From: Bacteroidales bacterium
Lineage (GTDB): Bacteria; Bacteroidota; Bacteroidia; Bacteroidales; P3
Reading direction: 5' to 3'
DNA length: 46,334 nt
Assembly: GCA_017645585.1 (NCBI GenBank)
Contig: JAGCOF010000051.1
Location: 1 to 46,334 of the forward strand
The notes beneath the pieces are model-generated. The model saw only the letters and a list, made by a program, of their open reading frames with translations, was not told the DNA's origin and searched no databases. Below are positions 8,412 to 17,042 of this stretch, one piece after another (within the stretch, counting starts at the first letter, position 1; the number at the start of each line of letters is the position of its first letter). The position numbers and the translations under genes were made by a program.

Positions 8412-8744
8412 TTATTCTTCAGGGCAATTCTCCCAGCGCTGGCGTGCGGCCTCCAGAAAGTATTCTGCAAACTGCATCATCCTACGTATGCTTCTAACGC
8501 CAAATCCTTTTTTGCCAAACTCCGCCTGCAATTGTGTCGCGACTTGCGACACAATCTGCTGCCCATAGGCAGCCCTCTTGTTTCCAAGGACTTCACGATT
8601 AATCCGTTCCCCGATTTCCCAGAACATCAGAATTAATTCTGCATTGGCTTTTAGGGCAACATTTGCTCTTGCACGGTTGATTATTCTTCTTAAGTCATCA
8701 ATCAGCATTGGATGTACTGGTATTATTTTTGTGGTCTCATCCAT
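8412..8744 (-). pseudogene. DUF1016 (YhcG-like) N-terminal domain, truncated
   Basis: About 110 residues from the ATG at 8744 match the DUF1016 N-terminal domain found in YhcG-type proteins (L-I-x-x-A-R-x-x-x-x-x-x-N-A-E-L-I followed by F-W-E-I-G, then G-F-G-V-R-S-I-R-R-M). Full-length relatives run to about 350 residues with a C-terminal PD-(D/E)XK nuclease domain, which is absent here: a stop follows C-P-E-E and a 7-nt repeat array begins soon after. The promoter at 8805-8812 is intact, so a short DNA-binding-like product could still be made. It is most likely a remnant of a restriction-associated gene. Confidence 0.7.
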
Positions 8745-8804
8745 ATTCGAGGGTGTTAGTGAACTGGCGTCGCCTTTTTTAAGATGAATTTCATTTTCAA
8801 GTTG

Positions 8805-8812
8805 CAAAGATA
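8805..8812 (-). promoter_or_regulatory. Bacteroidota -7 element of the DUF1016 remnant
   Basis: TATCTTTG on the minus strand, about 60 nt upstream of the ATG at 8744. It overlaps the alternative TTG start at 8807 and argues against that start. Confidence 0.5.
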
Positions 8813-8838
8813 CGAATAATATCTAAATCAACCAAATC

Positions 8839-9897
8839 TTATTCCGAAATTGTCTTTTTCAATCGATAGGTGCGGTTGCGGTTACCGCCGTGAGACTCTA
8901 GATAGCCGTATTCGGTGAGTTGGCGCAGATAACGCTTGGCGGTGGTGGCAGTGAAGCCAAACTGGCGGACGATGGTCTCCGTGGTGAATTCCTCTGTATC
9001 GGCCACAAAAACCAGAATATCGACCAATTTCTCGGCCAAAGTGGGTTTTATCGACCATTTATCGACCAATTTCTGCCGTAATGCCTGTTTATCGACCATT
9101 TTCTCCGAAGCGGTGTTCAGATATTGGTCGATATCACTCTTCAGGTGTTGAATGTGCAGACGTGTCATACAATTCTGGAAGATGGTGATGTCTTCAGCTT
9201 CACGGGTGTCGATAAGAGCCTGGATGTAGGTGGCTTTGTCTTCTATAAGCACCTTGGTGGGCAATACTCCAAACTCCATCTGCAGAAGGTTCATCAACAG
9301 ACGGCTGGTGCGTCCGTTACCATCGGCCCACGGGTGGATGGTAACCAGTTCATAATGCGCCCAGAAACTGAGGTTGTAGACGGCACAGATGTCCGTGGGG
9401 TCGACAGTTTTGCGGCGACGGTCAAGTTCCTCACAGAAGGCAGCCAGGCGTTCCGGAACTTTGAGATAGGACATATAGGACTTGCCGCCGATTCCTGCGG
9501 AGACATTCAACTTACGCAGTTCGCCTTTGGCAGCGGAGAAGTTACCTCCAATGGCGCTGTACTCGCTGCCAGTACGTGCCATTACTTTTGAGGCCAGTGT
9601 GATAAGCCAGTCGACGGTGATGGGCTCGTGCCGCTTGATCCACTCGCGACCATATTCGTATGCCGCCTTCAGGTCAAGGTTCATCTGTTGCTCCGCCATG
9701 GTGCGCTTGCTGCTAGTGATGCCCTCGTCGAAGAGCAGTTGAGCCTCCACCTCGGTCACCGTACTGCCCTCGATGGCGGTGGAATGCACGATGATAGAAT
9801 ACAGATAGAACTTGTCGTAGTCTATCTGCTCGGAGATGCCCAACGCGCGGTGCCGGTCAAGCAGTTGCAATAATATGTCCCTATTCTCCGGTGTCAT
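8839..9897 (-). CDS. Fic family protein (AMP-transferase)
   Basis: This is a Fic-domain protein of about 352 residues from the ATG at 9897 (a GTG at 9915 would add six). The catalytic loop H-P-W-A-D-G-N-G-R is at residues 188-196, with Trp for the usual Phe, and all catalytic residues are kept. An inhibitory-helix motif S-T-A-I-E-G at 39-44 matches (S/T)xxxE(G/N) on the N-terminal side, making this a self-inhibited class II Fic protein. The C-terminus (about 270-350) looks like a winged helix. Such proteins attach AMP, or other nucleotide parts, to target proteins; the target is unknown. The gene stands alone with its own promoter at 9930-9937, between the DUF1016 remnant and the rhodanese gene. 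Confidence 0.92.
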   Translation of the reverse strand: MTPENRDILLQLLDRHRALGISEQIDYDKFYLYSIIVHSTAIEGSTVTEVEAQLLFDEGITSSKRTMAEQQMNLDLKAAYEYGREWIKRHEPITVDWLITLASKVMARTGSEYSAIGGNFSAAKGELRKLNVSAGIGGKSYMSYLKVPERLAAFCEELDRRRKTVDPTDICAVYNLSFWAHYELVTIHPWADGNGRTSRLLMNLLQMEFGVLPTKVLIEDKATYIQALIDTREAEDITIFQNCMTRLHIQHLKSDIDQYLNTASEKMVDKQALRQKLVDKWSIKPTLAEKLVDILVFVADTEEFTTETIVRQFGFTATTAKRYLRQLTEYGYLESHGGNRNRTYRLKKTISE

Positions 9898-9929
9898 CTT
9901 TTTTTCAGTTATCACACATTTTCACGCTG

Positions 9930-9937
9930 CAAAGATA
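9930..9937 (-). promoter_or_regulatory. Bacteroidota -7 element of the fic gene
   Basis: TATCTTTG on the minus strand, 32 nt upstream of the ATG at 9897. Confidence 0.6.
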
Positions 9938-9989
9938 CTCATATTCCCACACATGGCAAAATATATTTTCACAATCCAGGAAAAAAGTG

Positions 9990-9997
9990 TATTTTTG
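9990..9997 (+). promoter_or_regulatory. Bacteroidota -7 element of the rhodanese gene
   Basis: TATTTTTG matches TAnnTTTG, 22 nt upstream of the ATG at 10020. Confidence 0.6.
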
Positions 9998-10019
9998 CAA
10001 AGTGTAAAATGAATTGCTT

Positions 10020-11072
10020 ATGAAACGTATTCTTATGATAACGATGTTTGCAGCGATGGCTGTGGGGTGCGGCAGCGCACAGAATAAGGTGGCATCGGTT
10101 AAGACCGTCGGCGTGGATGAATTCGCCCAAATAATAGTGCAGAAGAATGTGCGCCTCATCGATGTGCGGACACCCAAAGAGTATGCCGAGGGGCACATCT
10201 TGGGGGCGGAGATGATTGATGTAAAAGCGGCCGACTTCGCAGAGCGCACCAAGGGTATCAATGGAACAGTAGCTGTCTACTGCCGCAGCGGCAGACGCAG
10301 CCTCGATGCCGCCAACCGCCTCGCCGCACAGGGCTGCACAGTCTATAACCTCGACGGCGGCATCCTCGCCTGGCAGAAGGCCGGCAAGCCGACGACAACC
10401 ATAGAGACAGATATCTTCAGCACCAAGAAAGGCAAATTGGTGAAGATGCATGCGTTGATGCATGCCAGCATCTGCATAGAGTATGACGGCAAGACAATTT
10501 ACGTCGACCCCTGTTCGAAGCTTGGCGACCGCACGGTGGACTACTCGACGATGCCCAAGGCCGATATTATACTTGTGACTCATGAGCATTTCGACCATTA
10601 CGACACCTCTGCGCTCCGTCAGCTCATTACCGACAGGACGCAACTCATCATGAACCCGCGCTGCGTGGAACTCTACGGCAGCGGCAAAGTAATGAAGAAT
10701 GGCGACAAACAGCGGCTGTCTGGCATCGGCTCCCTTGTGGCTGTACCGGCCTATAATATCACCAAGGGACATGAGAAATTCCATCCCAAGGGACGCGACA
10801 ACGGCTATATCCTCACCCTCGACGACCTAAACATCTACATTGCCGGCGACACCGAGGACATCCCCGAGATGGCCACCCTCAAAGACAGAGACATTGACAT
10901 CGCCCTCCTACCTTGCAACCAGCCCTACACCATGACGCCTGAGCAGCTCATACGAGCCGCCAAGATGGTGCAGCCCAAGGTGCTCTTCCCCTACCACTAC
11001 GGCGAGACCGACGTCAGAGGCATTCCTGCTCAGCTGCCGGGCATCGACGTCAGGATACGGCACTACGAATGA
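10020..11072 (+). CDS. Lipoprotein with rhodanese and metallo-beta-lactamase-fold domains
   Basis: This protein is 350 residues long from the ATG at 10020 (an in-frame TTG lies six bases upstream). The N-terminus is a lipoprotein signal with lipobox A-V-G-C (Cys17). Residues about 28-122 form a rhodanese domain with active-site loop C-R-S-G-R-R (Cys88). From about 140 on there is a UlaG-like metallo-hydrolase fold with H-E-H-F-D-H at 188-193, a later A-G-D-T and a C-terminal P-Y-H-Y. The fusion suggests sulfur transfer or persulfide chemistry coupled to hydrolysis on the periplasmic side of a membrane, though the substrate is unknown. Its stop overlaps the start of the dus gene by 4 nt (ATGA), so the two are cotranscribed. 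Confidence 0.88.
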   Translation: MKRILMITMFAAMAVGCGSAQNKVASVKTVGVDEFAQIIVQKNVRLIDVRTPKEYAEGHILGAEMIDVKAADFAERTKGINGTVAVYCRSGRRSLDAANRLAAQGCTVYNLDGGILAWQKAGKPTTTIETDIFSTKKGKLVKMHALMHASICIEYDGKTIYVDPCSKLGDRTVDYSTMPKADIILVTHEHFDHYDTSALRQLITDRTQLIMNPRCVELYGSGKVMKNGDKQRLSGIGSLVAVPAYNITKGHEKFHPKGRDNGYILTLDDLNIYIAGDTEDIPEMATLKDRDIDIALLPCNQPYTMTPEQLIRAAKMVQPKVLFPYHYGETDVRGIPAQLPGIDVRIRHYE

Positions 11073-11959
11073 ACAACATTTACATCGCCTTTGCGCCGCT
11101 GCAGGGTTATACCGATGCGGCCTACCGGCGGGCACACCACGAGTGTGTCGGCGGAGTGGATGAATATTACACGCCTTTTGTGCGGATTGAGAAAGGCGAA
11201 GTGCGCAAGAAAGACTTACGGGACACCGACCCTGTTGTCAACGCCGGCGTACCCACGGTGCCACAGGTGATTGCCAAAGATGCGGACGAGTTCGCAAAGC
11301 TCTGCGATGCGCTGCAAGGGCAAGGATGGCGACGTATCGACCTCAATATGGGTTGTCCGTTCCCCATGCAGGTCAAAGCCGGACGCGGAAGCGGACTGCT
11401 GCAGCACCCCGACAGGATAGAAGAGATAGCCCGCGAGATGCTGCGACGGCCCGAAATAATCTTCTCCGTCAAGATGCGGCTGGGGCAAGAGAGCGTGGAC
11501 GAGGGACTAACTGTGATGCCTATTGTCAACGATATGCCGTTGGTGCATGTCACGCTGCATCCTCGCTTAGGAAAGCAGCAATACAAAGGAGTGGTGGATA
11601 TGAATGCCTTCGGAATGTTTATGGAGGGATGCAGGCATCCAATGGTCTTAAATGGTGATATCATCGACCTTCTACCTCTCACCTCTCACATTTCACCTCT
11701 CAAGGGTGTGATGATTGGTCGGGGATTGCTGGCGAGACCGTGGATGCTGAGTGAGAAGGAGCCGCGTGAGGTGATACAGCAGATGCACGACATTGTCTAT
11801 CGATACGCGGTGGAGAATCTCTGTGGCGACAGACAAATACTCTCACGCCTGCATGCCTTCTGGGAATACATGGATATCGACAGGAAGCAGAAGAAGGCCA
11901 TCATGAAGAGCACCACCCTACCCCGTTACCGTGAGGCGATGGCTATGTGTCTGCGCTAG
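11069..11959 (+). CDS. dus: tRNA-dihydrouridine synthase
   Basis: This 296-residue FMN enzyme reduces uridines in the tRNA D-loop. It has the TIM-barrel start A-P-L-Q-G-Y-T-D, the N-M-G-C-P signature with Cys96, K-M-R-L-G near 135-139 and a phosphate-binding G-V-M-I-G-R-G at 213-219. It is somewhat shorter than many Dus proteins. Residues 201-212, between N-G-D-I and G-V-M-I-G-R-G, are encoded by a tandem 7-nt repeat (11668-11702), so a normally conserved stretch has been replaced by low-complexity sequence. The start overlaps the upstream gene by 4 nt. The stop (TAG) overlaps the convergent bcp gene by 4 nt. Confidence 0.9.
   Translation: MNNIYIAFAPLQGYTDAAYRRAHHECVGGVDEYYTPFVRIEKGEVRKKDLRDTDPVVNAGVPTVPQVIAKDADEFAKLCDALQGQGWRRIDLNMGCPFPMQVKAGRGSGLLQHPDRIEEIAREMLRRPEIIFSVKMRLGQESVDEGLTVMPIVNDMPLVHVTLHPRLGKQQYKGVVDMNAFGMFMEGCRHPMVLNGDIIDLLPLTSHISPLKGVMIGRGLLARPWMLSEKEPREVIQQMHDIVYRYAVENLCGDRQILSRLHAFWEYMDIDRKQKKAIMKSTTLPRYREAMAMCLR
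11668..11702. repeat. Tandem 7-nt repeat inside dus, five units
   Basis: Units start at 11668, 11675, 11682, 11689 and 11696, with consensus CCTCTCA. They are translated as L-P-L-T-S-H-I-S-P-L in the dus frame. Confidence 0.8.
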
Positions 11960-12399
11960 AGTATCTGCGCCGTGTGGTTCTTGGTGTCGACTTTGCCGAT
12001 AGCGTCGACGATGATGCCCTGCTCGTCGATGACATAGGTGGTGCGCAGGGTGCCCATCGTCACCTTACCGTAGTTCTTCTTCTCGCCCCAGGCCTCGTAG
12101 GCTTTCAATATCGTCATCTCGGTGTCAGCAATGAGGTGGAACGGGAGCTCATACTTGGCTATGAACTTCTGGTGGCTGGCGGCGCTGTCGCGGCTGACGC
12201 CCAGCACATTGTAGCCGAGGGCGAGGAAGTGCTCGTAGTTGTCCCTGAGGTCGCAAGCCTCGGCGGTGCAGCCGGGGGTGCTATCCTTGGGATAGAAATA
12301 AAGAACCAACTTCTTGCCGGCGAAATCGGCAAGCGAAACACGCTCGCCCGTCTCTATTGTACCCTCGAAATGCGGGGCCTTGGTTCCAATCTGTAGCAT
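11956..12399 (-). CDS. bcp: Thioredoxin-dependent peroxiredoxin (Bcp type)
   Basis: This 147-residue peroxiredoxin of the Bcp/PrxQ class reduces hydrogen peroxide and organic hydroperoxides in the cytoplasm. The active site is T-P-G-C-T-A-E-A-C, with peroxidatic Cys44 and resolving Cys49, preceded by Y-F-Y-P-K-D. Length is normal. It lies 21 nt after the DUF4153 gene on the same strand and probably shares its transcript. Its 3' end overlaps dus by 4 nt tail to tail. Confidence 0.95.
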   Translation of the reverse strand: MLQIGTKAPHFEGTIETGERVSLADFAGKKLVLYFYPKDSTPGCTAEACDLRDNYEHFLALGYNVLGVSRDSAASHQKFIAKYELPFHLIADTEMTILKAYEAWGEKKNYGKVTMGTLRTTYVIDEQGIIVDAIGKVDTKNHTAQIL

Positions 12400-12420
12400 A
12401 TCTTTGAATGTATTAATGCT

Positions 12421-14100
12421 TTAGTCTTTTATCAGAGCACAGTCTATATTACCATAAACCATGTGGTTGCCGTCCTCGTGGCGTTTGATGTGGAAGTTTT
12501 CGAAGGCTATCAGTATCCGACCGTCGGCCGAGCGGTAGGTGCAGAGCTGCCTGCTGTTTCTGTCCAGTTTGTCACTGTCGAGGTTGCTTTCCAGCGTGTA
12601 GCCAATCTTGCCCAGCTGCACGGCGAGCACCGAGTCGGCATCGAGGGTCGTGTTGCCGATGCTGATCTTTCCGTCGCCGAACCATAAGTTGGTGTACATC
12701 TTGCCGTATCCCTCAATGCCGGTGGTTTCAATGGCTCTGTCGGCACGGACATCGTAGGTGTTTATCTCCACCACATCGTTGTCGATATCCTCCTCGTCGA
12801 GGTTTACCCAATAGGCTTTGGCGTAGTCGGCTGTCCTCTTCGACAGGTGGTCAAGGTATTCCTCCTTGGTGATGCCGAAACGTTGCTGCACGGCGGCGGA
12901 GTCGGCGAGGTCGCTCTCGATATATTTTATGGCCTGATATGCGGCGCGATGCTCCCGGCGGTAAGCGGTGTCGGCCTCGTTGCGCGGAGCAAGTGCAAGC
13001 CTACCGTCGTCGGTCAGGATATTCAGTTTCTCGGCATATTGGCGCACCACCTTGGTCTGTGAGCGCAGCGACACCGAGCGTGCCGACAGCGGACCGCCCA
13101 CGGCCAATATCAACACAACGGCGGCGTAACCGGCCAGGAACCAGTAGCCCCCGCGGGTGGTTTTGAAGAGCGACAGCACGGCAAAGACCGACATCAGCAC
13201 GCCGGTGGCTACCAGGATGCAGCGGTCGATGGTGAATCCGTACTGGCCTATGCGATAGCATGTGGCCACCCAGAACAGTGCCACCAGCGGCAGCGCTATC
13301 AGACCAAACCAGCGGAAGTACCACCCCAGCGGCTGTTTCTGCAGCACCGGCCGCAGCCAGCGCACCGCCACGGCTACGCCGATGAACATCGACACCATGG
13401 TTGCCACCGACCCTTTGGGCAGGTCCCAGCGGACAACAATCAGCGCCAGATAGACATACAGCACCACGTTGTATATCAGCAGTGCAGGTGTGAGCACCCA
13501 GTTCACCAGCACCTCCTCGAGGCGGCTGGCCGTAGGCCGCTCGTCGCTGCTCTCCATGCCTATGAACAGCATCGGAGTGAGCAGCACGAAGCAGAAGATT
13601 GCAATATACTCTTCGACATTGCGCCAAAATACCGAGAATAGTGTCTGTATGGAAGCGTCGATAAGCAGGAGCAGGACGAATGTCAGCCCGCCGATGCCCA
13701 TGGCCACCACTACCGAGCGCACCATGCTGAAAAAACGGCCGTTGAAGTCCTTATGTCCGCGCGCCAGCAGATACACCGCCGGCAGCAGTGCCGTGAGTAT
13801 TCCGTATTCGGTCGTCGAGTGCCACTCCACGGGCAGCAGAGCCGTCAGCGCATATAGCGGCAACATGGCCCAGTAGGCTACCGCCGTCCACACATTCTTG
13901 CGATAGAACGACAGGCACAGCGCTGCCACCGTGGCAAAAGAGGCATAGTAGGCCGGCAGCTGCCACCATGTTGTTCCATGCACCATGGCCGACACCGTGG
14001 CATGCAGCAGCACAAGCAGTTCTACAGGGTGGCTCGTAAGCCCCTGCAACAGTCGTGTCGCCCAGGCGGCGGCACGCTCCGTTAGTTTCCCTTTCTTCAT
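12421..14100 (-). CDS. DUF4153 family integral membrane protein
   Basis: This 559-residue protein has about ten to eleven hydrophobic helices in its first 350 residues, then a soluble C-terminal domain of about 200 residues with charged and beta-type sequence. The pattern fits DUF4153-type membrane proteins that are common in Bacteroidota; no biochemical role is established. The helices begin after a short cytoplasmic lead. Codon use is GC-rich. A promoter lies at 14124-14131, and bcp follows 21 nt downstream. It is divergent from the AGCS symporter gene. Confidence 0.75.
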   Translation of the reverse strand: MKKGKLTERAAAWATRLLQGLTSHPVELLVLLHATVSAMVHGTTWWQLPAYYASFATVAALCLSFYRKNVWTAVAYWAMLPLYALTALLPVEWHSTTEYGILTALLPAVYLLARGHKDFNGRFFSMVRSVVVAMGIGGLTFVLLLLIDASIQTLFSVFWRNVEEYIAIFCFVLLTPMLFIGMESSDERPTASRLEEVLVNWVLTPALLIYNVVLYVYLALIVVRWDLPKGSVATMVSMFIGVAVAVRWLRPVLQKQPLGWYFRWFGLIALPLVALFWVATCYRIGQYGFTIDRCILVATGVLMSVFAVLSLFKTTRGGYWFLAGYAAVVLILAVGGPLSARSVSLRSQTKVVRQYAEKLNILTDDGRLALAPRNEADTAYRREHRAAYQAIKYIESDLADSAAVQQRFGITKEEYLDHLSKRTADYAKAYWVNLDEEDIDNDVVEINTYDVRADRAIETTGIEGYGKMYTNLWFGDGKISIGNTTLDADSVLAVQLGKIGYTLESNLDSDKLDRNSRQLCTYRSADGRILIAFENFHIKRHEDGNHMVYGNIDCALIKD

Positions 14101-14123
14101 CTCTTTATTGTTTTTTCAGACTG

Positions 14124-14131
14124 CAAAGATA
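14124..14131 (-). promoter_or_regulatory. Bacteroidota -7 element of the DUF4153 gene
   Basis: TATCTTTG on the minus strand, 23 nt upstream of the ATG at 14100. Confidence 0.6.
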
Positions 14132-14162
14132 CGGTTTTTTTCGTTAATATCAACTTTTTTTG

Positions 14163-14170
14163 TAATTTTG
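14163..14170 (+). promoter_or_regulatory. Bacteroidota -7 element of the AGCS symporter gene
   Basis: TAATTTTG matches TAnnTTTG, 21 nt upstream of the ATG at 14192. It supports that start over the longer frame beginning at 13985, which lies inside the divergent gene. Confidence 0.6.
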
Positions 14171-14191
14171 CACTTTCAAATCGACAACACT

Positions 14192-15748
14192 ATGAATTGG
14201 CTGACTTCGGCTATAGAGACCGTCAACAGCTGGGTGTGGAGCCCGGCGCTGGTGGGTCTTTGCCTGCTGGCGGGCTTGTATTTCTCTCTGCGTACGCGTT
14301 TTGTGCAGGTGCGGCGTTTCGGCGAGATGTTCCGTCTGCTGTTCGGCAGCACCAAGCGCGACGGCAAGAAGGTTGGCATCTCGTCGTTTCAGGCCTTTGC
14401 CATGGCCCTCTCGGGCCGTGTGGGCACGGGCAATATTGTGGGTGTGGCCACCGCCATCGGCTTCGGTGGTCCGGGAGCCATCGTATGGATGTGGATTATC
14501 GCCTTCTTCGGAGCCGGCAGCGCCTTTGTGGAGGCCACGCTGGCTCAGATATACAAGGAGAACCACAATGGGCAGTTTCGCGGCGGTCCGGCCTACTACA
14601 TCGAGCAGGGCTTGCGCTCGCCCTTCTTCGGCTGCGTCTTCGCGGTGCTGGCGGCGGTGGCCTGCGGCATCTTCCTGCCGCCGGTGCAGTGTAACGGAAT
14701 CGCGCTAAGCTGCTCGCGCTCCTTCGGCTTACCTGTGTGGGTCATCGGACTCCTTGTGGCCACGCTCATCGCGCTGGTCATCATCGGCGGCGTGAAACGC
14801 ATCGCCAACGTGGCGCAGATTGTGGCGCCCTTCATGGCCGTCATCTATATCATCCTTTCCCTCGTGGTGTTGGCCGTCAACTACCAGATTGTCCCCGACG
14901 TCTTCATGCAGATGCTGCGCGGGGCCGTAGGTGTGAACGAGGTGGGCGGCGCCCTGCTGGGCACCACCATCGCCTGGGGCGTGAAACGCGGCATCTACAG
15001 CAACGAAGCCGGCCAGGGCACCGGCCCTATCGTGGCGGCGGCAGCCAAGGTGAGCCACCCCGTAAAGCAGGGATTGGTGCAAGCCTTCTCGGTCTACATC
15101 GACACCCTGTTGGTCTGTACCGCCACAGCCATGATGATACTTGCCTGCAAGACCTATAACATCATCGACACCGTGCAGCAGACTACCGACGGTGCCGTGG
15201 TCACCTACCTGCAACAGAATCCCTTGGCCCCCGAAGGCGAACCGGGAGTCTTCTACACCACCGGCGCTCTGGGCACTGTGGTGGGGCCACATGCAGGCGA
15301 TATGATTATCTCTATCGCTCTCTTCTTCTTCGCCTTCACCACCATCATGACCTACTACTACTATGCCGAGACCAACCTGGTCTACCTTTTCAACCGCTGG
15401 CGTCGGCGCATCTACAAGAAGCACCCCGAGCGGCTGGCACAGCTGGAAAAAGACGACGAGGTCTTTGGCGACGACCGCGGCGAAAAAGTGGCTATCTGGC
15501 TGCTACGCATCGGCACCATCAGCGCCGTCTTCATCGGCTCGCTGCAGGGCAGCGGCATCGTGTGGATGGTAGGCGACATCGGCGTGGGCGCCATGGCCTG
15601 GATCAACGTCGTGGCCATCCTGCTGCTCTCGCACAAGGCCCTGCGCGCCCTCAAAGACTACGAACGGCAAAAGAAACAGGGCCTGGAGCCTAAGTTCGAC
15701 CCGCAATCGCTCAAGATACAGCACGCCGACTTCTGGGAAGAAAAATAA
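14192..15748 (+). CDS. Sodium:alanine symporter (AGCS family)
   Basis: This 518-residue carrier of the alanine-or-glycine:cation symporter family brings in small neutral amino acids with sodium. Family features are A-L-S-G-R-V-G-T-G-N-I-V-G-V near residue 75, repeated glycine-rich helices, G-G-P-A-Y-Y-I-E-Q-G, and the late-family block S-N-E-A-G-Q-G-T-G-P. About ten to eleven membrane helices are visible. Length is slightly above the typical 450-500 owing to a charged segment near residue 415-440. It appears to be a single-gene unit with its own promoter. Confidence 0.95.
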   Translation: MNWLTSAIETVNSWVWSPALVGLCLLAGLYFSLRTRFVQVRRFGEMFRLLFGSTKRDGKKVGISSFQAFAMALSGRVGTGNIVGVATAIGFGGPGAIVWMWIIAFFGAGSAFVEATLAQIYKENHNGQFRGGPAYYIEQGLRSPFFGCVFAVLAAVACGIFLPPVQCNGIALSCSRSFGLPVWVIGLLVATLIALVIIGGVKRIANVAQIVAPFMAVIYIILSLVVLAVNYQIVPDVFMQMLRGAVGVNEVGGALLGTTIAWGVKRGIYSNEAGQGTGPIVAAAAKVSHPVKQGLVQAFSVYIDTLLVCTATAMMILACKTYNIIDTVQQTTDGAVVTYLQQNPLAPEGEPGVFYTTGALGTVVGPHAGDMIISIALFFFAFTTIMTYYYYAETNLVYLFNRWRRRIYKKHPERLAQLEKDDEVFGDDRGEKVAIWLLRIGTISAVFIGSLQGSGIVWMVGDIGVGAMAWINVVAILLLSHKALRALKDYERQKKQGLEPKFDPQSLKIQHADFWEEK

Positions 15749-15817
15749 AAAAAAGACCTCTCTTGTAGTGATTTGTCAAAAAGGCGGTTATTATATTTAT
15801 AGAGAGGCCTACATAGC

Positions 15818-16315
15818 ATGACGGAGCACACCGAGCGATATACCGACTTTGACAAGCTGATGTTGCGGCACAAGACGCTGATACGGCGGCTGTGCTGGTG
15901 GCATTCGGGGGGCGAGAGTGCCCTCTGTGCCGACCTGATGCAGGAGGTAGCCATCGACCTTTGGCACTATCGGCACACCCTGCGGCCCGACGCCACCGAG
16001 CAGCAGGAACGGCTCTGGGTGAAGTACCACTGCCGCAGCGTCTTCTCGCACCGGCGCCGACGCAAAACCATCGACACAGAGTCCCTCGCCGAAAAGCACG
16101 ACATCGCCGAACCCGCCGAGGACCTGCGCGAAACCATCGAGGAGCTGGCCACCGACCTCAACCCGCACGAACGCAAGATGCTGGACCTGCTGCTCAACGG
16201 CTACAGCATTGCCGAGATAGCCGCCCAGCTGCAAATCAAGGCCACCAGCGCCAGCCAGCTGCGCTTCCGCGTCATAGAGAAAATGAAACAAGCCTATAAT
16301 ACCATACAACAATGA
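15818..16315 (+). CDS. ECF-type RNA polymerase sigma factor (locus 1)
   Basis: This 165-residue sigma-70 family protein is of extracytoplasmic-function size. Region 2 is present around 10-85 (D-L-M-Q-E-V-A-I-D-L-W and a basic C-R-S-V-F-S-H-R-R-R-R stretch). Region 4 is at about 105-160 (L-x-x-x-E-R-K-M-L-D-L-L-L-N-G-Y-S-I-A-E-I-A). It would redirect RNA polymerase to a small regulon. It heads a tight four-gene unit: the next three genes each overlap their predecessor by 4 nt and encode membrane or envelope proteins, as expected when the regulator sits in the membrane. Confidence 0.85.
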   Translation: MTEHTERYTDFDKLMLRHKTLIRRLCWWHSGGESALCADLMQEVAIDLWHYRHTLRPDATEQQERLWVKYHCRSVFSHRRRRKTIDTESLAEKHDIAEPAEDLRETIEELATDLNPHERKMLDLLLNGYSIAEIAAQLQIKATSASQLRFRVIEKMKQAYNTIQQ

Positions 16316-16602
16316 CCGAAAACGACATAGAAAGAATGATAGCCGCCGAGGCCCGGACACTGAGGGACGAGGACAGCAGGCACATCGAAGGCCTGATGTC
16401 GGACCTCAACGCCGACCTGCAGCCGTGGTGTGCCCGTCAACGCAGGCTGCACACCCTGCTGGCCATCGGCCTGCTCGTCGCCGTCACCACCAGCTACGGA
16501 CTCTTGTTGCCCACAGACCAACGGCCCCAAGTAGTGTGCAACCAAATTGGCGGCAACGAGGCTGTCATGCAATGTGCCACTCAAATACTGACAATCTCAT
16601 GA
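16312..16602 (+). CDS. Small single-pass membrane protein, likely anti-sigma partner
   Basis: This 96-residue protein has a charged N-terminal half (acidic and Arg-rich, about 1-45) and one membrane helix at about 46-62. A short outer segment follows with C80 and C91. The layout, a cytoplasmic domain plus one helix directly after an ECF sigma gene with ATGA overlap, suggests an anti-sigma role, although no zinc-binding HxxxCxxC is present. No family is recognised. Confidence 0.6.
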   Translation: MTENDIERMIAAEARTLRDEDSRHIEGLMSDLNADLQPWCARQRRLHTLLAIGLLVAVTTSYGLLLPTDQRPQVVCNQIGGNEAVMQCATQILTIS

Positions 16603-17042
16603 AACGCATCTGGATTATCACAGCAGTGCTGCTGATGCTTGCCCTGGGAGCCGTCACCGCCTGCCATTTCCTCTGTCAGGGAAAGCCCGAGGTGAGCGAG
16701 CTCTACAGCCGCTACGAGCACCAGGAAGGCGTGCGTGTGGGCTTTGTGCACCACTTCCCCTTTGACGACAGCACACGGGTCGACGTGACCACCATCGAGG
16801 CACTCGACAGTGCCGGCTGGGCGTGGATGCAGGAGGAATTCAACTTCCCTGCCCTCACCGAACGCCAGCACCAATTAGTAAACGACGGTGAAGACGTGCT
16901 GCAGACCTGGAGACTCGGCACCGACAATACTCAATTCGTCTTCCTCTCCTACGGCCACCGCTCACTCTGTGTGGTGCAGGTCGACAACGAACAACAACTG
17001 AACAGCGTAATCAACTACCAACTCAAACAATTAGAACAATGA
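16599..17042 (+). CDS. Putative lipoprotein of the ECF locus
   Basis: This protein has 147 residues from the ATG at 16599, which overlaps the preceding stop by 4 nt. A longer in-frame extension to 16425 is the shadow of the preceding gene. The N-terminus is a signal with candidate lipobox V-T-A-C (Cys22), and the mature part is soluble with alternating charged sequence. The fold is not recognised; the middle part (H-H-F-P-F-D-D-S-T-R-V-D-V-T) looks beta-rich. It belongs to the sigma locus and is probably its output or sensor. Confidence 0.6.
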   Translation: MKRIWIITAVLLMLALGAVTACHFLCQGKPEVSELYSRYEHQEGVRVGFVHHFPFDDSTRVDVTTIEALDSAGWAWMQEEFNFPALTERQHQLVNDGEDVLQTWRLGTDNTQFVFLSYGHRSLCVVQVDNEQQLNSVINYQLKQLEQ

